Positions 55,020 through 63,789 of a DNA stretch of 64,000 nucleotides are shown in pieces. The stretch is from positions 682,001 to 746,000 of the forward strand of contig NZ_PJMW01000002.1 in assembly GCF_002846365.1 (NCBI RefSeq), given 5' to 3'. Each line of letters opens with the position of its first letter. Position 1 is the stretch's first letter. Made by a program: the position numbers and the translations under genes. Under the pieces are notes generated by a model, which saw only the letters and a program-made list of their open reading frames with translations, searched no databases and had not been told where the DNA came from. The DNA is from Nocardia fluminea. GTDB lineage: Bacteria; Actinomycetota; Actinomycetes; Mycobacteriales; Mycobacteriaceae.

Positions 55020-56663
55020 ATGGCTGAGTTCACGGGGGCGGGACCGCGTCCGCTGTTCGGTCGGATTTCGCTGCCGCACCTACTCATTGCGCAGGTCCTC
55101 GGCCTGGTCGCGGGGGTCGTCGCGCTGATCGCCGGGCTCGATCCCCTGCCGTCGCTCGGCCTCGCCATCGTGGTGGCACTGGTGCCACTGATCCCGATCG
55201 GCAAGCGCACGATCCTCGATTGGATCTCGACCGTTCGCCGGTATTCCGCAAAGCGCGACTACACACTCGGCGACACCGTCGACTTCCGTGACACCGACGG
55301 GCGTTCACTCGGCCTGTACTGGGACGGCAGTCGCGTGGTCACCGTCGTCGAAGTGCTGCCGCCGCGCGGTGGTCTCACCAGGATCGCCCGGACCGCCGTG
55401 CACGCCTCGCACCTGTTGCCGCTGCCGGAACTGGCCGCGTGCCTGCACCAGCACGACATCCTCCTGAGCGGGATCGACATCATCAGCCACGGCCACCGCA
55501 GCCGGTCCGGTACCCCGGCGGGCGCGATCTACGAATCGCTGCTCGGCCCGCTGCCCGCGACCGCGCACCGCACGGTGTGGCTCGCGATCAGCTTCGACGC
55601 GGTGGCCTGCCCCGATGCGACGGCTCGTCGTGGTGGCGGCACCGATGGCGCGTCCCGGTCGGTCACCATCGCCACCCAGCGGATCATGCGCACGCTCGAG
55701 GACGCCGACTGCAACGCACGCATTCTCACCGCGCCGGAGATCCGCAAGGCCGTCCAGCAGATCACCGCCGGTCTGGATCCGCGCACGCTGAGTCAGCGGT
55801 GGAAGTACGCCGAGATCGGCAACGCGGTGAACATCGGCAGTGCGGTGGATCCCAAGCAGCTCGGTTCGGATCTGCTCGCGCAGCTGTGGGTGGCGCCGTC
55901 GCGGGGGACCACGGTTGCCGTGCGGTTGCGTCCGGGCAGTGACGCCGAATCCGTGAGTGTCGGCGCCGCATGGCGATTGACCGCGCGCGAGCTGCCCGAG
56001 AAGACCAAGTCCAAGGGCATGGTGTCGATGAGCGGCCGTCATCGCGACGCGCTGCTCGCGCACCTGCCGATCGCGGTGCCCGGTCTCGACGACACGATCC
56101 CGACCGTCGAGTACCCGATCGACGTCATCGGCGCGCTGCACCTTCCGTCGTCGGGTTGCGGGCAGCTGCTCGGTTCCGACGACGAGGGCAACGGCGTCGC
56201 CACCAGGATCGTCGGTGCCGGTATCTCCACCGTGTATGTCGCGGGCGAGCTGTATCTGGCCCAGCAGTTGGTGTTCCGCGCGCTGGCTGTCGGCGAGCGG
56301 GTGCTGGTGCGCACCGACCGGGCGCAGGCCTGGGAGCAGCTGGTGACGACCGTCGGCAATCCGGAGCGGCTGACCATCGCCGTCGAAACACACCAGTCCG
56401 ACGCGGGTTTCACCGCCACGGTGGTGGACGGCGTCCTCGCGCCCGCCCCGCACGCCGGTGTCACCACGATCTATCTGACGGGTGATCCCAACGGCTGGCC
56501 CGCATCTCGTCCCGACCTGGAGATCTACCAGCCGGGCGCGATCGGCAACCGCGTCGTGCTGCGCACGGGGAGCACCCGGGTGAACCTCACGCTGGTGTCG
56601 ATTCCGCGGGAGTCGACCTACATCGGTCAGCCGCGCGGTCAGCGCGCGATGGCGTCGGCCTGA
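55020..56663 (+). CDS. eccE: ESX-4 component EccE
   Basis: The protein has 547 residues. Two adjacent membrane helices (about 18-60, HLLIAQVLGLVAGVVALIAG and LGLAIVVALVPLIPIG) and a long cytosolic domain (YTLGDTVDFRDTDGRSLGLY; VVTVVEVLPPRGGLTRI) are the EccE pattern. The compact M. tuberculosis ESX-4 lacks eccE, while fuller ESX-4 loci in other genera keep it, so this system looks complete. GGGGGAGG precedes the ATG. Confidence 0.88.
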   Translation: MAEFTGAGPRPLFGRISLPHLLIAQVLGLVAGVVALIAGLDPLPSLGLAIVVALVPLIPIGKRTILDWISTVRRYSAKRDYTLGDTVDFRDTDGRSLGLYWDGSRVVTVVEVLPPRGGLTRIARTAVHASHLLPLPELAACLHQHDILLSGIDIISHGHRSRSGTPAGAIYESLLGPLPATAHRTVWLAISFDAVACPDATARRGGGTDGASRSVTIATQRIMRTLEDADCNARILTAPEIRKAVQQITAGLDPRTLSQRWKYAEIGNAVNIGSAVDPKQLGSDLLAQLWVAPSRGTTVAVRLRPGSDAESVSVGAAWRLTARELPEKTKSKGMVSMSGRHRDALLAHLPIAVPGLDDTIPTVEYPIDVIGALHLPSSGCGQLLGSDDEGNGVATRIVGAGISTVYVAGELYLAQQLVFRALAVGERVLVRTDRAQAWEQLVTTVGNPERLTIAVETHQSDAGFTATVVDGVLAPAPHAGVTTIYLTGDPNGWPASRPDLEIYQPGAIGNRVVLRTGSTRVNLTLVSIPRESTYIGQPRGQRAMASA

Positions 56664-56676
56664 TCGGTCCGCCGGC

Positions 56677-57237
56677 TCAGCCCGGATACGGTTCCACGGT
56701 GCGGGCTGCCCGCAAAGTCGTTCCCCACCAGGACAATTGGTTCAGCATGCGGTCACACGCGTCGATCGCGGCGGCGTCGTCGGTCATGCCGGTCTTGTCG
56801 AAATGGCGTTTGGCCTGGGCGAAGCTCACCGATTCGCGCACCGACACCATGTGCAGCTCCGCGACCACCTGACGCAACTGCTCGACCGCGCGCAACCCGC
56901 CCGACAGACCGCCGTAGGACACGAACCCGATCGGCTTGGCCCGCCACTCGTACTTGGCGCTGTCGAGCGCGGTCTTCAGCGAAGCCGGATACCCGTGGTT
57001 GTACTCGGAGGTGACGGCGACGAACGCGTCCGCGCCCGCCAACCTTCCCCGGAACGCCTCGACCTCCGGCGTTTCGGTGAGGTCGGCAGGCAGTTCCAGA
57101 TCCCGCAGATCGAGCACCCCCACCTCGAACTCCGGCCGCTCCCCCAGCGCGGTCACCAGCCACCCGGCCACCACGGGCGCGAATCGCTCGGGCCGTGTGC
57201 TGGCGACGATGATCTCCAACCGCAGCGGTGCATTCAT
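56677..57237 (-). CDS. NADPH-dependent FMN reductase family protein
   Basis: The protein has 186 residues and a flavodoxin-like fold. The FMN phosphate loop is ASTRPERFAPVV (near 12), then FVAVTSEYNHGYPASLKTALD (near 78) and PIGFVSYGGLSGGLRAVEQL (near 110), the family signature. It probably reduces FMN, quinones or related acceptors with NADPH. The ATG at 57235-57237 is preferred over an upstream in-frame start. It is convergent with eccE. Confidence 0.9.
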   Translation of the reverse strand: MNAPLRLEIIVASTRPERFAPVVAGWLVTALGERPEFEVGVLDLRDLELPADLTETPEVEAFRGRLAGADAFVAVTSEYNHGYPASLKTALDSAKYEWRAKPIGFVSYGGLSGGLRAVEQLRQVVAELHMVSVRESVSFAQAKRHFDKTGMTDDAAAIDACDRMLNQLSWWGTTLRAARTVEPYPG

Positions 57238-57514
57238 GCCGCCGAGCTTATCGACCCCGGTCCCCCGCATACGCTCCGCTCGAGCGATCAGGCAAGATGT
57301 ACGACAGTCGTGCAGGGCTCATGGGGGCGCGGGGTTAGAACTGCTTGATGACGCTCTAGCAATGTAGGTATCCGTCTGCGAATCTGAATGACTCGGGGGT
57401 CTGAAGTTGGCTGAGTGGGCTGAGCACCGGCGGCACAGGGTCATCCCTGGGATGGCTCCGGATCACGGTCACGCGACTGACTCGACCGCGACCAGGGCTG
57501 GGTGACCAGACACC
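57238..57514. other. Gap holding the presumed left end of the tnpB element
   Basis: No gene is present. One small hairpin CAGGG-TCAT-CCCTG lies near 57436. I could not define the left end or target site of the element from sequence alone. Confidence 0.4.
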
Positions 57515-59038
57515 ATGGCGTTTCAGATCCCTGAAGGTTGGACCGCCCAGGCCTACCGATTCGCGTTGGACCCCACCGCGACGCAGGAACGTGCGATCCG
57601 GTCGCATTGCGGAGCGGCACGGTTCGCCTACAATCATATGCTCGCGCTGGTCAAGGCCGTTATCGACCAACGTTCCGCGGAGCGTTCCTACGGTGTGCCC
57701 GACGACGAGATGACACCCGCACTGGGTTGGAGTCTGGCAGCGTTACGAAGAACTTGGAACAGGCGAAAAGACACTGCCGCACCCTGGTGGTCAGTGAACT
57801 CGAAAGAGGCCTATAACAGCGGATTGAACGGCCTCGCAAGAGGTTTGGATGCATGGTCCGCCTCACGTAAAGGTGCGCGGGCGGGCGCCGCAGTCGGGTT
57901 TCCTCGCTTCAAGTCCAAGCATCGCGTGGCGGACTCGGTCCGGTTCACCACAGGCGCGATCCGTGTGGACCATGACCGACACCACGTCACTCTCCCGGTA
58001 CTCGGTACGATCCACACCCACGAATCGACTCGCAAGCTGGCGCGCCGCATCGAGGCGGGAACTGCTCGAATTCTGGCCGCGACAGTCAAATACGACGGTC
58101 GACGCTGGTACTGCGCCTTCGCGGTGATCGTAAAAGCCAAGCGGATAATGTATCGAGCCTGCCGACCACCGCACCCCGTGGTGGGCGTCGATGTCGGCGT
58201 GAAGGATCTGCTGGTTGTCGCGGCACCGGATGGCACTGAGATCGAGCGAATACCGGCACCGAAACCTCTCGCCGCGGCGCACAGGAAGTTGCGGACGTTG
58301 CAGCGCAGAGCTGCCCGGCAGCGAGGGCGATGGGACCCGGCGACCGGAACCCGGCAGGATCCGTCGAAGCGGTGGCTTCGCACCCAGACCCGGATCGCGA
58401 GAATCCACGCTCGTGTAGCGAACATCCGTCGCCACGAATTGCATACGGTCACTACTGAACTGGTGCGCAACCACAACGTCATAGTGGTCGAGGATCTCAA
58501 CGTCGCGGGCATGAGTCGCCGCGGTGGCGCCTACAAGCGTGGGTTGAACCGGGCGATCGGTGATGGAGCACTGGGCCGGATACGAACCCTGCTCGGCTAT
58601 AAGACCGCCTGGAACAACGCCCGACTCGTTACTGCGGATCGTTGGTTTCCATCCACCCAAACGTGCTCGCGCTGCCAAGCGAAAACCAAGCTTGCGTTGC
58701 GTGACCGAACCTACTACTGCCGCAATGGGTGCCCGCCGATCGATCGGGACACGAATGCGGCGATCAACCTCGCCCGCCTCGGCGAACCACTGAGCAACGG
58801 TGGCGTATCGAGGACCGGTACCGGGAGTAGCCCGGCCGCCAGCGATCCGGCTGGAGACGGATGTGGAGCTATCCACAAGACCTTCCCCACCGATTCGGCG
58901 GGGAAGGCTGGAGGCATCGAAGCGTCTACCCCACACTCTCTCCAGTCGGTGGGAGTGTGGGGACTGCCTATTCGCAAGGAGAGGCTGCCTGAGATGAATC
59001 GTCACACCGAACTCACACAGGTAACGGGTCGCGCGTGA
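57515..59038 (+). CDS. tnpB: TnpB, RNA-guided nuclease of a lone IS605/IS607-type element
   Basis: The protein has 507 residues. The RuvC-like active site is complete: Asp226 (VVGVDVGVKDL), Glu326 (VIVVEDLNVAG) and Asp412 (IDRDTNAAINLA). The zinc finger has C384-x2-C387 (TCSRC) and C402-x3-C406. The N-terminal bridge region GFPRFKSKHR is typical. No tnpA transposase gene is adjacent, so the element is of the tnpB-only kind. Conserved TnpB sequence ends near residue 425; the last 80 residues overlap the structured right end that would form the guide RNA. The ORF stop overlaps the next gene's GTG by GTGA, probably by chance of insertion. Confidence 0.93.
   Translation: MAFQIPEGWTAQAYRFALDPTATQERAIRSHCGAARFAYNHMLALVKAVIDQRSAERSYGVPDDEMTPALGWSLAALRRTWNRRKDTAAPWWSVNSKEAYNSGLNGLARGLDAWSASRKGARAGAAVGFPRFKSKHRVADSVRFTTGAIRVDHDRHHVTLPVLGTIHTHESTRKLARRIEAGTARILAATVKYDGRRWYCAFAVIVKAKRIMYRACRPPHPVVGVDVGVKDLLVVAAPDGTEIERIPAPKPLAAAHRKLRTLQRRAARQRGRWDPATGTRQDPSKRWLRTQTRIARIHARVANIRRHELHTVTTELVRNHNVIVVEDLNVAGMSRRGGAYKRGLNRAIGDGALGRIRTLLGYKTAWNNARLVTADRWFPSTQTCSRCQAKTKLALRDRTYYCRNGCPPIDRDTNAAINLARLGEPLSNGGVSRTGTGSSPAASDPAGDGCGAIHKTFPTDSAGKAGGIEASTPHSLQSVGVWGLPIRKERLPEMNRHTELTQVTGRA
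58860..58990 (+). ncRNA. Putative right-end RNA (omega/reRNA scaffold) of the tnpB element
   Basis: Two strong hairpins lie inside the 3' end of tnpB. One is CCTTCCCC (58881-58888) with GGGGAAGG (58900-58907), with CCG-ATT-CGG in the loop. The other is CCCCACACTC (58929-58938) with GAGTGTGGGG (58953-58962). In this family the RNA scaffold spans the end of tnpB and the element's right end, and the guide is the flanking sequence beyond it. The exact RNA end is inferred. Confidence 0.5.
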
Positions 59039-60015
59039 TAGTTGGACGTTGGCAGTTGGTGGAGACGTTGGGGGCGTCGCGGGAATGGTCGATGTTGACG
59101 GCGGGGACCGCGCCGCGGGAGTGGGCGTCGTATCAGCGGGCTGTTCCGGCTCGGTTGCAGCCGTTGATCGCGGCCGCGCACGAGACGGGGGCGCCGGTGG
59201 AGGAGGTGTTGCCGAAGTCGCGTAACCCCTGGTCGGGGTTGCGGTTTCGAGCGGTGCCGGTGGTGTGGCCGGATTCGTCGGTGCATGCGGTGAAGGTGTG
59301 GGTGGGGGCGGAGATCCCCACCGAAGAGCTTCGGGTCGCCCCGTTCCAGGTCGACGCGTACACCCGCGTGGTGCGCACCCATCCCGCTGGGCTCGGACCT
59401 CATTTCGGTTCCGGCCCGGCCGAATACAGCGGCGCCGAAGCGTTCGAGCGCGTCGAACGTTTCGATCACGCGCTGGAATTCGTCGCGGCGGTGCATCGTT
59501 CGGAGCCGCGGAGCAGATGGTCGGGCATTGCCACCGTGCATTCCAGGATCGGCCCGCGTTCGCTGTTGGTGGCCGCGCGCAACGGCGACGCCGAGGGGCG
59601 GTTCGCGTGGCGCGGGGTGTCGGTCGACGTCACCGACAGCGTTGCCCCGCAACACAAGTCGTTCGAGGCCGCGACCCTCGAGTTGCTGCGCGAGTCCCAG
59701 CCGGGCCTGTACCTGGTCATCGTCGACACCGCCCAGGTGCGCGCGGTGCGATGGGTCACCGAGCCGATGCCGGGGCTGACCTGGCGCGGGGTCGACGAGC
59801 GGACCGTCCCGCATCCCGACGACCGGTCCAGGATCGCCGCACTGCGGGCCGAAGTGCTGGCCGGTGCCACCCGCGCCGGATTGAGCGGGTTGCGGCTGGC
59901 CGCCGAGGCGGGTGGCTGGCTCACCGTCGACGTCGAGGTGTCACCGTTGCCCGGCGGCGGCGCGGCGCCCGCTTTCCTGCTCGCTCAGTTGCAGGTCACC
60001 GCGCAGCCGGGGTGA
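59035..60015 (+). CDS. GAF/PAS-type protein of the DUF5593 group (Rv3651-like)
   Basis: The protein has 326 residues. It starts GRWQLVETLG like remembered Rv3651, has a central sandwich domain with VHAVKVWVG and a C-terminal PAS-like part with WRGVDERTVPHPDDRSRI and GGWLTVDVEVSPLPGG. There is no signal peptide and no output domain, so it may sense a ligand for a partner protein. The GTG start overlaps the tnpB stop; the native upstream region has probably been displaced by the element. Its stop directly abuts that of convergent mtnP. Confidence 0.8.
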   Translation: MIVGRWQLVETLGASREWSMLTAGTAPREWASYQRAVPARLQPLIAAAHETGAPVEEVLPKSRNPWSGLRFRAVPVVWPDSSVHAVKVWVGAEIPTEELRVAPFQVDAYTRVVRTHPAGLGPHFGSGPAEYSGAEAFERVERFDHALEFVAAVHRSEPRSRWSGIATVHSRIGPRSLLVAARNGDAEGRFAWRGVSVDVTDSVAPQHKSFEAATLELLRESQPGLYLVIVDTAQVRAVRWVTEPMPGLTWRGVDERTVPHPDDRSRIAALRAEVLAGATRAGLSGLRLAAEAGGWLTVDVEVSPLPGGGAAPAFLLAQLQVTAQPG

Positions 60016-60822
60016 TCAGGGCAGTTCGAAGGGCAGCGAGACCCCGGCGTGCACGCGGCAGCGATCGCAGGTGTCGGTTCCGTCGACCGCGGTGACCGCG
60101 CGGCGCATGAGCTCCTTGAACGGTCCGAGGTTCTTCTTGAACTCGGCGAACACGTCGACCGCGTGCACACCGTCGCCCTCTTCGAGGCCGGCGTCCAGGT
60201 CGGTGACGAGAGCGACTGCCGCGTAGCACATCTCGAGTTCGCGAGCGAGGACGGCTTCGGGGTGCCCGGTCATGTTGACCAGGTCCCAGCCCTGCCCGGC
60301 GAACCAGCGACTCTCGGCGCGAGTGGAGAAACGCGGGCCCTGCACCACGACCATGGTCCCGGAGTCCTCGACCCGAAGCTCACCCGCGGACTTCACCGCG
60401 GCGGCGCGCAGATCATCGCAGTAGGGGTCGGCGAAGGAGACATGGACGCCCCCACCGTCGAAATAGGTCTGTGGGCGACCCGAGGTCCGGTCGACGAGCT
60501 GATCCGGCACCGCCACGGTGCCGGGGCCCCAATCGGCGCGCAGGCTGCCGACCGCGCACGGCGCGAACACCCGGCGCACCCCGAGCGAACGCAGCGCCCA
60601 CATGTTCGCCTGGTAGGGCAGGGTGTGCGGCGCGAACTCGTGCTGTTTGCCGTGCCGGGGCAGGAAGGCGACGGCGCGGCCTTCGACCTCCCCGACCGCG
60701 ACCGGCGCACTCGGCGCGCCGTACGGTGTGTCGATTTCGACGTGCACCGCGTCGTGGTCGAAGAAGTCGTAGAAACCGCTGCCGCCGATGACGGCGAGTG
60801 CGGGCCGGGGAAGCGAACTCAT
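60016..60822 (-). CDS. mtnP: S-methyl-5'-thioadenosine phosphorylase
   Basis: The protein has 268 residues. It starts with the phosphate-binding LAVIGGSGFYDFF and has FLPRHGKQHEFAPHTLPYQANMW, FAPCAVGSLRADW, VVVQGPRFSTRAESRWF and the purine site DLVNMTGHPEAVLARELEMCYA. It recycles methylthioadenosine from polyamine and related synthesis. The ATG at 60820-60822 is followed at once by the conserved start. The protein matches the M. tuberculosis Rv0535 type. Confidence 0.93.
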   Translation of the reverse strand: MSSLPRPALAVIGGSGFYDFFDHDAVHVEIDTPYGAPSAPVAVGEVEGRAVAFLPRHGKQHEFAPHTLPYQANMWALRSLGVRRVFAPCAVGSLRADWGPGTVAVPDQLVDRTSGRPQTYFDGGGVHVSFADPYCDDLRAAAVKSAGELRVEDSGTMVVVQGPRFSTRAESRWFAGQGWDLVNMTGHPEAVLARELEMCYAAVALVTDLDAGLEEGDGVHAVDVFAEFKKNLGPFKELMRRAVTAVDGTDTCDRCRVHAGVSLPFELP

Positions 60823-60898
60823 GGCGCCGATTCTCCCGTCCGAGCCGATCGCGCGCAGCACCGGGGACCCGTCACCTGACAATTCGACCGCGAAACTG

Positions 60899-60913
60899 TA
60901 CCCTAGGGGGGTA
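60899..60913. promoter_or_regulatory. CsoR/RicR-type copper operator
   Basis: TACCCTAGGGGGGTA is a near-palindrome of the TACCC...GGGTA form bound by copper-sensing CsoR/RicR repressors. It lies 44 bases before the repressor start and 77 bases before the divergent mtnP start, so it should give autoregulation and may touch mtnP. Confidence 0.7.
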
Positions 60914-60956
60914 TTAGTTCGCCACGCGAGCTACCAGGCAGGCGAGGAGACCTACG

Positions 60957-61292
60957 GTGACAACACCCACCCCCGACACCGCAGGCGGCGACGAGCACGC
61001 GGGCCACGCAGGCCACGGCTACATCACCGCCAAGGACGACTACCTCAAGCGGCTGCGCCGCATCGAGGGTCAGTCGCGCGGGCTCCAGCGGATGGTCGAA
61101 GAGGAGAAGTACTGCATCGACATCCTCACCCAGGTCTCCGCCATGACCAAGGCGCTGCAGGCCGTCGCGATGGGGCTGCTCGAGGATCACATCTCGCACT
61201 GCGTCGTCGACGCGGCGATCGCCGGTGGACCCGAGGCCGAAGCCAAGATCAAAGAGGCCACCGATGCGATCGCTCGCTTGGTCAGATCCTGA
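60957..61292 (+). CDS. ricR: Copper-sensing transcriptional repressor, CsoR family (RicR type)
   Basis: The protein has 111 residues and is an all-helical DUF156 protein: YLKRLRRIEGQSRGLQRMVEEEKYC, then ILTQVSAMTKALQAVAMGLL and DHISHCVVDAA. The copper ligands Cys (KYCIDIL), His and Cys (HISHC) are present. The histidine-rich N-terminus (EHAGHAGHGY) and the ending RLVRS match mycobacterial RicR. The GTG start has GAGGAG seven bases upstream. Copper release from the operator at 60899-60913 would induce the regulon. Confidence 0.88.
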   Translation: MTTPTPDTAGGDEHAGHAGHGYITAKDDYLKRLRRIEGQSRGLQRMVEEEKYCIDILTQVSAMTKALQAVAMGLLEDHISHCVVDAAIAGGPEAEAKIKEATDAIARLVRS

Positions 61293-61426
61293 CGAGATCG
61301 GCTGAGCGCGGGTCGGCGCCGCGCCGGACACGCCTGCGCGCGGTGTCGCGGCAGACCTGACCGGGCCGTGTTTACTGGGGGTTGCCAGCAGGATGCTCGT
61401 CGATGCGCCACCGGGAGGACACGCCC

Positions 61427-62803
61427 ATGTCTGCCGAATCCGCCGTCCTGTCCGCGCGCTCCGAGGACGGCCGCTCGTTCGTCGTAGACAATGCCGCGGC
61501 CAGTCCGTTCCCCGCCGGATCGCTGATCGTGGTCAGTTGCGCGGGACGCAGGCAGCTGGCGATGGTCGAGGAGCGCACGGCGACAGTGCCCATCGGTTTG
61601 CGCGGCAGGTTGCTCGGCGAACTCACCGATGACGGGATCGACACCAGGGCCAGTCACGCTTTCGACGGCGGCGAGATCAGCCCCGCCGATCGCGACACCG
61701 TCGCCGCGCTCCACCACACCACCGGCGCCGAACTCGAGGTCGGCGTGAGCCTGTCGGCGCCCGGCGGGCCCGCTCGACTGCTTCCCACCCGCTTCAACCG
61801 GCACACGTTCTGGTGTGGACAGAGCGGTTCGGGCAAGACCTACGCCCTCGGCGTCGTCCTCGAACAGCTGATCGCGCACACCGCGCTACCGATCGTCGTC
61901 TTCGACCCGAATTCCGATTTCGTCCGCATCGGCGAGGTGCTTCCCGGCGCCGATGGCCCTACCGCGGCCGCCCTGCGAGAGCGCGACATCCGCGTCCTGC
62001 GGCCGAAATCCGATCCGCCCGGCCGCCTGCGGGCGAAGTTCATCGACATGCCCTTGAAGTCGAAGGCCGCTGTGCTGCAGCTGGATCCGGTGGCCGACCG
62101 GGAGGAGTTCAACGAACTGATCCATCTGTCGTCCGCGATGACCGGCGAACTCCACGATGTGCTGGCGAACCTGCGCGCTGTCGAGAACCCGGCTCGCCGC
62201 CGCCTCGCGATGCGCGTGGAGAATCTGGGACTGCTCAACTGGGAGGTCTGGGCGGGAACGGACCAGGCGGTCACCGACATCGTCGCCGATCGCCCCGACG
62301 TGACGGTCCTGGATCTCGGCGGATTCTCGACGCCCGCACAGCAACTCGTCATCGCCCTGTCGCTGCTCGACGATCTGTGGGCCAGACGCGAGGAACGCCG
62401 TCCGGTCCTGCTGGTGATCGACGAAGCCCACAACCTCGCCTCGCCCCTGCTCGAGTCGCCCGTGGCCGTGGCGGTGCGCGAGCGATTGATCCAGATCGCC
62501 GCCGAGGGCCGCAAGTTCGGTCTGTGGTTGCTGCTGTCGACGCAACGCCCGTCGAAGGTGCACCCCGGCATCATCTCCCAGTGCGACAACCTCGCCCTGA
62601 TGAAGATGACCTCGCCCGCCGACCTGGCCGAACTCGGCACCTACTTCGGCTACGCGCCGAACGACCTGCTCGCCCAGGCACCCTGGTTCCGGCAGGGAGA
62701 GGCATTGCTGGCGGGCGGATTCGTCCCGACGCCCACACTGGCCAAGGTGAACCCACGGCTCACCCGGGAAGCGGGCGCCGACGTCTCGGTGCCGCTGCGA
62801 TGA
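61427..62803 (+). CDS. HerA-like/DUF87 ATPase
   Basis: The protein has 458 residues. A beta-rich N-terminal barrel (HAS-like, about 1-110) precedes a RecA-type ATPase with Walker A GQSGSGKTYALGV (near 131), Walker B VLLVIDEAHNLASP (near 330) and the sensor LLLSTQRPSKV with the arginine after it. HerA proteins translocate DNA, usually with a NurA nuclease or as part of defence systems. No nuclease gene is adjacent here, and the neighbours are housekeeping genes. GGGAGG precedes the ATG by nine bases. Confidence 0.85.
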   Translation: MSAESAVLSARSEDGRSFVVDNAAASPFPAGSLIVVSCAGRRQLAMVEERTATVPIGLRGRLLGELTDDGIDTRASHAFDGGEISPADRDTVAALHHTTGAELEVGVSLSAPGGPARLLPTRFNRHTFWCGQSGSGKTYALGVVLEQLIAHTALPIVVFDPNSDFVRIGEVLPGADGPTAAALRERDIRVLRPKSDPPGRLRAKFIDMPLKSKAAVLQLDPVADREEFNELIHLSSAMTGELHDVLANLRAVENPARRRLAMRVENLGLLNWEVWAGTDQAVTDIVADRPDVTVLDLGGFSTPAQQLVIALSLLDDLWARREERRPVLLVIDEAHNLASPLLESPVAVAVRERLIQIAAEGRKFGLWLLLSTQRPSKVHPGIISQCDNLALMKMTSPADLAELGTYFGYAPNDLLAQAPWFRQGEALLAGGFVPTPTLAKVNPRLTREAGADVSVPLR

Positions 62804-62841
62804 CGTCGGGCTTCGTCGAGTTGTGGTTCGCGGCCGTCGCC

Positions 62842-63789
62842 TCAGGCCCCCGTGAGTCCGACGCGCACCGGCTCGCGCCGCACGACCCGCCCGCTCGGCA
62901 CCCGGAGCGGCTGCAAGCGCTCCCCCCGCGGCGCGACCGCCGCGGCCGGGCGCACGGCGCGGCCGAGGTCTAGATCGGCGTAGAGCAGTCCCTCCTCACC
63001 TTCCGCCAGCGGCGTGGCGAGTTCGAGTCCACCGGGTCCGAAGATCCGCGAGACTCCGCCACCGCCGCGCAGCAGGCGCCGCTCCGGCATCCGCGCGTCG
63101 ACGACTTCCCAGCCTGCCACGGGCACGACCGCGACCGGCGCGATGACATGGGTCGCCCCGTCCATCGCGTAGCGGACACTGGCGGCGGTGTTGAGATCGG
63201 GCCCCCACTCTTTGTCCTCCCCGTAGTACACGGTGAAGCCCGACCACGCGGCGACGTGGATCTGCTCGCGCTGCTCGTACATCTGCCCGCGCAGGTCGGC
63301 CCGGAGATGATCGGCGCCGCCGAGCACGCCGATCCGGCCGTGCACGGTGTCGCGAATCAGCGGTCCCCCGCCGGAGCCCTGGAAGACAGTGCGCTCCAGC
63401 CCGGTCGGTTCCGCTTTGCGCGCGACGGCGATGATGCCGTCGGCATCGATCAATGCCTGGGACATGAAGATTTCGCTGCCTGCCCGTTCGGCGAAGCCGA
63501 GGCAGACGTGCACACCCGTGCGCCGGGCGGCGTAGGCGATGGCACGCAGTTCGGGGCCGTCGGCGGTAAGCGCGTTGGCCGAGTACCTGGCGAGGAATTC
63601 CTCGCCCCAATCGACCGAATTGAGCCACATCCACCACGGAAATCCGGGCAGGAATGTCTCGGGAAAGGCAAGCACTTGCGCGCCGCCGCGTTCGGACGCC
63701 TCGATATATTCGATTGTCTGTTCGACTCCGGCCGACAGATTCAACCACTTCGGCTCGGCTTGCACCGCTGCCACGCGTACCCGACTCAT
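62842..63789 (-). CDS. Nitrilase-superfamily protein without the catalytic cysteine
   Basis: The protein has 315 residues. The fold is nitrilase-like along its whole length: Glu44 in LAFPETFLPGFPWW, Lys125 in ARKAEPTGLERTVF and MYEQREQIHVAAWSGF. The third member of the triad is missing: where nitrilases have C-W-E-H, this protein has G158-A-D-H (GRIGVLGGADHL). Because fold and the other two residues persist, it may be a pseudoenzyme or a recently inactivated gene. AAGGGGG five bases before the ATG supports the start. Confidence 0.82.
   Translation of the reverse strand: MSRVRVAAVQAEPKWLNLSAGVEQTIEYIEASERGGAQVLAFPETFLPGFPWWMWLNSVDWGEEFLARYSANALTADGPELRAIAYAARRTGVHVCLGFAERAGSEIFMSQALIDADGIIAVARKAEPTGLERTVFQGSGGGPLIRDTVHGRIGVLGGADHLRADLRGQMYEQREQIHVAAWSGFTVYYGEDKEWGPDLNTAASVRYAMDGATHVIAPVAVVPVAGWEVVDARMPERRLLRGGGGVSRIFGPGGLELATPLAEGEEGLLYADLDLGRAVRPAAAVAPRGERLQPLRVPSGRVVRREPVRVGLTGA

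Noticed and set aside
61427..62803. Anti-phage defence island built on the HerA-like ATPase
   Set aside because: No nuclease, Sir2, toxin or methylase gene is adjacent.
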